A stretch of 64,000 nucleotides of DNA, from the NCBI GenBank assembly GCA_035279525.1, contig DATEHQ010000100.1:124001-188000 (forward strand). Direction: 5' to 3'. The stretch's first letter is position 1; each line of letters opens with the position of its first letter. This stretch comes from DATEHQ01 sp035279525. Its GTDB lineage: Bacteria; Chloroflexota; Dormibacteria; Dormibacterales; Dormibacteraceae. Below, piece by piece: positions 58,330 to 64,000 of this stretch. The position numbers and the translations under genes are program-made. The notes under the pieces were generated by a model. It did no database searches. It was not told the origin of the DNA and saw only the letters and a program-made list of their open reading frames with translations.

Positions 58330-59613
58330 ATGCCATCTCGAACGCGAGACCGAACCGGCGGCCGGCGGGGCCGCCTCGCCGTGCTCCCGATCGCCGCGGC
58401 CTTTGCCCTCGCCGCCTGCGGCGGCGGCAGCGGTGGTTCGACCTCCCACCTCCCCACCGGACCTGTGACCATGGGGGTCCTCTCGTGCTTCACGGGGTCC
58501 CTGGCCAGCCTGGGCCAGGCCATGCTGCAGGGCTCGCAGGTCGCTCAGAAGGCGATCAACGACGCGGGCGGCATCCTGGGCCAGCAGCTTGAGCTCCAGC
58601 ACGCCGACACGCAGTGCGACGAGGCCGACGGCGCGGTCGCCGCGCGGCAGCTGCTTGGCTTCAACAGCGTCGTCGGGATCATCGGGCCCGAAACGCAGGA
58701 GATCAGCGCCGTCACGCCGATCGTGACCTCGGCCAAGATCCCCACCCAGTTCCAGGGCGGCAGCACCCTTTTCGACAAGAACTCCAACCCGTACCTGTGG
58801 AGGGACAGCCCGTCCGACTCCCAGCTCAGCGTCGCCATGGCGCTGTACGCCTGGAACAAGGGATACAAGAAGGCTGACCTGATCTTCTACTCCGACATCG
58901 CGGCGCAGACCTTCCCACCGCCGATTACGGCGACCTTCACCAAGCTGGGCGGCTCGGTGATCAAGAACTACACCATCGCGCCCGGACAGTCGTCCTACCT
59001 CTCGACGGCGCAGCAGGTCATCGCCGACGCCCCCGACGTGATCTTCACGCAGACCGACGCCCCGACGGCGGCGGTGCTCTTCAAGAACTTCAAGTCCCTG
59101 GACAACCTCGCCATCCCGTTCGTGGGCACCGACGTCACGGGCGGCGACGACTACCTCAAGGCGATCACGTACCCGGTGGCGCACGACCACCTGATCTCGA
59201 TCTACGGCGTTTCGGTCACCGGCCAGGCCGCCGACGAGTTCAACAAGCAGTTCGCCGCCGTCGTCGGCGCCAACCAGCAGCCGCTCGCCAACGCCAACTA
59301 CGCGTACGACTCAGTGATCAGCCAGGCGCTGGCGATCGACGAGGCGAAGAGCGTCCAGGGCGCCGACATCAACGCGCACATCGCTGACGTCACGAGCGAT
59401 CCCGGCTCGGAATGCTTCACCTATGCGACCTGCCAGACGATGGTCAAGGCCGGCACGAAGATCGACTACGAGGGCGCGAGCGGTCCGCTCGACTACAACC
59501 AGTTCCACAACGCCTTCGGGCCGTATGGAGCGTTCCAGCAGAGCCTCGCCGGTCAGCAGGTCCAGGTGGCGACGATGAGCGCCGACGACCTGGGCAAGGC
59601 GACCCCGACCTAA
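58330..59613 (+). CDS. Branched-chain-type ABC transporter substrate-binding lipoprotein
   Basis: A 427-residue periplasmic-binding-fold protein of the LivJ/Leu-Ile-Val-binding type. The lipoprotein signal is clear: basic start, hydrophobic run LPIAAAFALAAC, cysteine then a Gly/Ser linker. TGPVTMGVLSCFTGSLASLGQAMLQGSQVAQKAINDAGGILG and the following LQHADTQCDEADGAVAARQLL are typical of type I binding proteins. GGGAGGA lies just upstream of ATG 58330. The ligand is unknown; such proteins bind amino acids, aromatic acids, short-chain acids, amides or urea. Confidence 0.92.
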   Translation: MPSRTRDRTGGRRGRLAVLPIAAAFALAACGGGSGGSTSHLPTGPVTMGVLSCFTGSLASLGQAMLQGSQVAQKAINDAGGILGQQLELQHADTQCDEADGAVAARQLLGFNSVVGIIGPETQEISAVTPIVTSAKIPTQFQGGSTLFDKNSNPYLWRDSPSDSQLSVAMALYAWNKGYKKADLIFYSDIAAQTFPPPITATFTKLGGSVIKNYTIAPGQSSYLSTAQQVIADAPDVIFTQTDAPTAAVLFKNFKSLDNLAIPFVGTDVTGGDDYLKAITYPVAHDHLISIYGVSVTGQAADEFNKQFAAVVGANQQPLANANYAYDSVISQALAIDEAKSVQGADINAHIADVTSDPGSECFTYATCQTMVKAGTKIDYEGASGPLDYNQFHNAFGPYGAFQQSLAGQQVQVATMSADDLGKATPT

Positions 59614-59688
59614 GCCATCGACGGGAATCCGGCCGGTCGCCGCGTCACGCTGAGGCGTGTCGTGCCACGCCAGAATGGAGGCTGAGCC

Positions 59689-60594
59689 GTGCACGACGCG
59701 CTGCTGACGCTTGGCTTCGGGATCGTCACCGCGTCCATCCTCGCGCTGTCGGCGGTCGCTTTCACCTTGCAGTACGCCGTGACGAACGTCGCCAACATCT
59801 CGCACGGTGAGATCCTGACCGCCGGCGCTTACGCCGCGTACCTCATGCACCAGCGGACGGGCAGCGCCATCGCGGCGGCGATCGCGGCGGCGCTGGCCGG
59901 CGGCTTGGTGGCGCTCGGAATGTACTCGAGCGTCATCGGACCGTTCATCCGCTTCGGCGCCAGCCCCACCGTCGTGTTCATCGCCACCCTCGGCATCTCG
60001 TTCGTGATCCAGAACGTGCTGGTCATCTTCTTCGGGGCGGCGAACCTCGCTTACACGATCGACCCGGGCGCGCCGCGCCAGGTCGGACCGTTTCTCTGGA
60101 ACGCGCTCGACGGCGAGATCATCGGCTCGGCGATCGCGATCACGCTCGGGCTCTACGTCATTCTCTCGAGGACGAGGTTTGGCAAGGCCCTGCGCGCCGT
60201 CTCGCAGAATCGTGAGCTCGCCCGCGTCACGGGCATCAACGCCACGCGGGTGGCCGCCGCGACGTTCTTCCTGGCCGGGCTCATCGCCGGCTACGCCGGC
60301 TTCATGCTCGCCGAGCAGGTGGGCACGTTCAGCCCCTACTTCGGCTTCAGCTTCTTCCTGATCACGCTGACGGCGACCGTCGCGGGCGGCCTGGGCCGGG
60401 CGTTCGGCACGATGGTCGGAGCGCTCATCGTCGGGCTCATCCTCGAGTTCGTGCCCACCCTTCCGGTGCCGTTCGTGGGCGGCAACATCAGCGCGAGCTA
60501 CAACCTGGCCATCGCGTTCGCCATCCTCGCGCTGGTGATCCTGGTCCGGCCGCGAGGCCTGTTCACCAACGCGCGGAGGACCGTCTTCGAGTGA
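59689..60594 (+). CDS. livH: Branched-chain-type ABC transporter permease LivH
   Basis: A 301-residue inner-membrane permease with about eight helices. Family blocks include FTLQYAVTNVANISHGEILTAGAY, GKALRAVSQNRELARVTGINATRVAAATFFLAGLIAGYAG and TATVAGGLGRAFGTMVGALIVG. GTG 59689 lies after a 75-base gap. The stop overlaps the next permease by four bases (GTGA). Confidence 0.93.
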   Translation: MHDALLTLGFGIVTASILALSAVAFTLQYAVTNVANISHGEILTAGAYAAYLMHQRTGSAIAAAIAAALAGGLVALGMYSSVIGPFIRFGASPTVVFIATLGISFVIQNVLVIFFGAANLAYTIDPGAPRQVGPFLWNALDGEIIGSAIAITLGLYVILSRTRFGKALRAVSQNRELARVTGINATRVAAATFFLAGLIAGYAGFMLAEQVGTFSPYFGFSFFLITLTATVAGGLGRAFGTMVGALIVGLILEFVPTLPVPFVGGNISASYNLAIAFAILALVILVRPRGLFTNARRTVFE

Positions 60595-61595
60595 CCACCT
60601 ACCTCGTCGCGGTCGTCACCGAGGGCGCGATCTTCGGCATCATGGCCCTCGGCCTGAACGTCATCTGGGGCTGGTCGGGTGACTTCGACCTCGCCTACTA
60701 CGGCTACGTCGCCGTGGGCGCCTACATGACCCTCGTCCTCACCATCGGACCCGCCACGGCGCCGGCGCAGTACATCCTCGGCCTCACGCTTCCTTTCCCG
60801 GTCGCGGTGGTGGTGGCGGTCCTGACGACGATGGCGGTCGCGTTCGTCGTCGGCCTCATCGCGCTGCGCCACCTGCGCGGGATCTACTTCTCGATCGTGA
60901 CCCTGGGCGCGGTTTACGTCGTGTACATCATCGCGGGCCAGTACACGCCGCTTTTCGACGGGTTCAACGGCCTGTCGGGCCTCTTCGACCCGATGGGCGA
61001 CTGGCTGGGCCTCGACTACAAGGCCTATCAGTATTTCTTCCTCATCCTCTCCGTCGTCGTTTTCGTCCTCGTCTACGTCTTCATGGCGCGTGTCTCGGTC
61101 AGCCGATTCGGGATGGCGCTCCGCACGCTGCGCGAGGACGAAAGGGCCGCGGCTGCTTTCGGGCGCGACATCTACCGGCTGAAGCTGAAGGGCTACGTCC
61201 TGGGCGCGGCGCTCGGCGGCCTGGCGGGATCCCTTTTCGCCGCTTACCTGAGCGCCTTCAACCCGTCGGCCTGGTCGCCCGTCGGCGAGGTGATCGCGCT
61301 GTACGCCGCGGTGCTGGTGGGCGGCCGGGGAAACATCAGGGGCGTGGTCCTCGGTGTGCTGGTCATGGGCGTGCTGGTGCAGGAGTCGACGCGATTTCTC
61401 CCGCAGGTCCCGCTGCTCGGCGAGCTGAACACGCTTCACCCCCAGGTCCTGCTCGCGATGCGCGGCGTGCTCATCGGGCTCGTGCTGGTGCTGTTCCTCC
61501 GCTTCCGGCCGAACGGCCTGCTCCCGGAGCGGAGGTTCGTCGACCGCGAGCCACCGGCCGCTCCCGCCCCCGCACCCGCCCCGCAGTCGGCGTGA
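60591..61595 (+). CDS. livM: Branched-chain-type ABC transporter permease LivM
   Basis: A 334-residue permease partner of LivH. Blocks GIMALGLNVIWGWSGDFDLAYYGYVAVGAY, RFGMALRTLREDERAAAAFGRDIYRLKLKGYVLGAALGGLAGSL and VLVGGRGNIRGVVLGVL are characteristic. The C-terminus is a proline/alanine tail. It overlaps livH and livG by four bases each. Confidence 0.93.
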   Translation: MTTYLVAVVTEGAIFGIMALGLNVIWGWSGDFDLAYYGYVAVGAYMTLVLTIGPATAPAQYILGLTLPFPVAVVVAVLTTMAVAFVVGLIALRHLRGIYFSIVTLGAVYVVYIIAGQYTPLFDGFNGLSGLFDPMGDWLGLDYKAYQYFFLILSVVVFVLVYVFMARVSVSRFGMALRTLREDERAAAAFGRDIYRLKLKGYVLGAALGGLAGSLFAAYLSAFNPSAWSPVGEVIALYAAVLVGGRGNIRGVVLGVLVMGVLVQESTRFLPQVPLLGELNTLHPQVLLAMRGVLIGLVLVLFLRFRPNGLLPERRFVDREPPAAPAPAPAPQSA

Positions 61596-62376
61596 TGGCG
61601 ACGCCTGCCGCGCCGGCGCTCGAGGTGAAAGGGCTGAGCAAGCACTTCGGCGGCGTCTACGCGGTCGAGGGCTGCTCTTTCGTCGCGCCACAGGGCCAGG
61701 TGACCGGGTTGATCGGGCCCAACGGGGCGGGCAAGAGCACCGCGATCGACCTCATCTCCGGATTCAGGCTGCCCGACGCGGGGACGGTGACCTTCAAGGG
61801 GCGGGAGATCCAGGGTCTTCCCCCCCACGTCATCTCGCGCCGCGGACTGGTCCGGACCTTTCAGTCACCTCGAGAATGGCCCGGGCTGACCGTGCTGGAA
61901 AACGTGGTCATGGCGCGCTGGGACCCGGGGCGGGAGACGTTCTTTCGCGGCGTGATCGGGCTCGGACGCGCCCAGCGCGAAGCCTCCCGCAAGGAGCTGG
62001 CGCAGGGGCGGCAGATCCTCGAGGAGATGGGTCTTGGGACCCTGCGCAACGAACGGGCGGGCAACCTGAGCGGCGGCCAGAAGCGCCTCGTCGAGTTTGC
62101 TCGCATCCGCATGGCCGCTCCCCAGCTCGTGATCCTCGACGAGCCCATGGGCGGCGTGAACCCGGTCATGGGCGAGCGCATGGCCGTCGCCATCGAGGGA
62201 TTCGTCGCGGCCGGCACCACCGTCGTCGTGGTGGAGCACAACCTGCCCTTCATCGAGCGGGTCACGCAGCACGTCATCGTGATGGCGCATGGCGCCGTGA
62301 TCGCCGAGGGCCCGTTCGAGTCGCTGCGTTCGAGCCAGGCCGTGGTCGACGCGTACCTGGGCGAGGTGGTGACGCG

Positions 62377-62380
<4 letters not shown>
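61592..62380 (+). CDS. livG: Branched-chain-type ABC transporter ATPase LivG
   Basis: A 262-residue ABC ATPase. Walker A is GLIGPNGAGKSTAIDLISG, the signature is NLSGGQKRLVEFARIRM, Walker B is LVILDEPMGGVNPVMG, and the switch histidine is in VVEHNLPFI. The extended TFQSPREWPGLTVLENVVMA segment is typical of LivG. GTG 61592 and ATG 61595 are both possible starts. It drives the transport formed by LivH and LivM together with LivF. Confidence 0.94.
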
Positions 62381-63091
<711 letters not shown>

Positions 63092-63111
<20 letters not shown>

Positions 63112-63928
63112 CGCCGGGGAGACCCACCCGCAGCCCGGACCGCATCGCTCCGCCGACGCAGCCATCGGAGGGATCGCGGGCCTGGCCGGCGGCCTCCTCG
63201 GCGTCGGCGGCGGCTTCATCATGGTGCCGCTGCAGGTGCTGTGGACGCGCACCCGGCAGCGGACCGCGGCCGGAACGTCCCTGGCCGCGATCGTGCCCAT
63301 CGCCGTCGTCGGCGCGGCCGTCTACTACTTCGGAGGAGGCAGCCCGCAGCTCGACCTCCAGGTTGCGGTCTTCCTCATGCTGGGCAGCTCCGCCGGAGCG
63401 CTCGCCGGGGCTCGACTCGCGCTCGTGATCCCAGAGCGCCCGCTGAGGATGCTGGTCGCGGCCCTGCTGCTGGTGGGTGCGGTGAACGAGCTGTACTACA
63501 CGTTTCTGTCGAGCCCACCGGCCGCCACCGCGCGAGCGGGCGGCGAGGGTGCGCTGCAGGTGGTGCTGATCGCGGTGGTCGGGCTCGTGATCGGAACCCT
63601 CAGCGGCCTCACCGGCGTCGGGGGCGGCATCCTGGTGGTGCCGGCTCTCGTCCTCGGCTTCGGCGTCGACCAGAGGATCGCGCAGGGGACGTCGCTGCTG
63701 GCCATCCTGCCCACCGCGGCGCTGGGCGCGTTGGTCCACCACCGGAACGGCGACGTCGACCTCGGAGCCGCCGGCCGGATGGCCGCCGCCGGCGTCCCTG
63801 CGGCGATCCTCGGCGCTGTGCTGGCCCTGTGGCTCCCGCAGCGGGTGCTGGCCGGCGTGTTCGGCCTGGTGCTGGCCGCGATGGCCTATCGCATGTGGCC
63901 CCGCCGCGCGGAGGCTCTCCCCGCCTAG
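63092..63928 (+). CDS. TauE/SafE-family membrane transporter (second copy)
   Basis: A 278-residue member of the TauE/SafE (DUF81) family with about eight helices. The paired repeats IGGIAGLAGGLLGVGGGFIMVPLQVL and VIGTLSGLTGVGGGILVVPALVLGFG are textbook. It overlaps livF by 20 bases, so it closes the transporter operon. With a paralogue inside the opposing catabolic operon, both sides of the divergent pair carry one exporter-type protein. The 72 bases after its stop show nothing further before the window ends. Confidence 0.9.
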
Positions 63929-64000
63929 GGCTGTTCGGCGGGCCTCGGCTGCGGCGGAGGTTGGCTCGTCACCACGGAGTGGTGTCGAAACTGAAGGTCA

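Overview
The window is a 64 kb stretch of high-G+C bacterial chromosome (about two-thirds G+C by eye), densely packed with about 61 protein genes. I see no rRNA, tRNA, insertion sequence, prophage or CRISPR array. The gene content fits a Gram-positive-type (Terrabacteria) soil lineage: RNase Y with YmdB and SpoVS, RNase J, a LexA with CGAAC-N4-GTTCG boxes, an LL-diaminopimelate aminotransferase, many GTG/TTG starts and no outer-membrane genes. Candidatus Dormibacterota or another deep Chloroflexota relative is my best guess. This is inferred from content only and was not checked by phylogeny.

Bases 1-29,700 (nearly all + strand) hold housekeeping operons: pheT (cut by the left edge), a CvpA-like gene, tyrS, yebC-ruvCAB, secDF, then rimP-nusA-ylxR-infB-rbfA-nrnA-truB-ribF. 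A three-gene set that looks like ether-lipid or phospholipid synthesis follows (GlpB-like flavoprotein, alkyl-DHAP synthase-like enzyme, lipid kinase), then a gamma-glutamyltransferase, rpsO-pnp, the lysine branch dapB/asd/dapA, a type 4/5 uracil-DNA glycosylase and RNase J. Two small zinc-ribbon genes face each other across a tandem repeat.

Bases 30,400-48,800 hold ftsK, a fused pgsA-cinA, recA-recX, rny-ymdB-spoVS-miaB, mutS-mutL-miaA-dapL, hflX and a divergent lexA/LysM pair. Three promoters (recA, the LysM gene and an unknown minus-strand gene at 49462-49827) share one layout: an SOS box filling the spacer between the -35 and -10 elements. Further boxes lie at lexA and before yebC-ruvCAB. 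This gives a readable local SOS regulon that includes one uncharacterised member.

Bases 48,700-64,000 are accessory. They hold an H-NOX-like sensor, the SOS gene, and a minus-strand catabolic operon (GntR, fused AccDA, two CaiB CoA-transferases, enoyl-CoA hydratase, TauE exporter, acyl-CoA dehydrogenase, TetR). Divergent from it is a branched-chain-type ABC transporter (livJHMGF) ending in a second TauE permease. A perfect 17-bp palindrome in the divergent promoter region is the likely GntR operator. The two arms probably form one uptake and CoA-dependent breakdown pathway for an unidentified organic acid.

Other cross-cutting features are a family of imperfect palindromic repeats that touch the ends of dapA and miaB, and several genes (nrnA and udg most clearly) that have no ATG, GTG or TTG where translation must begin.
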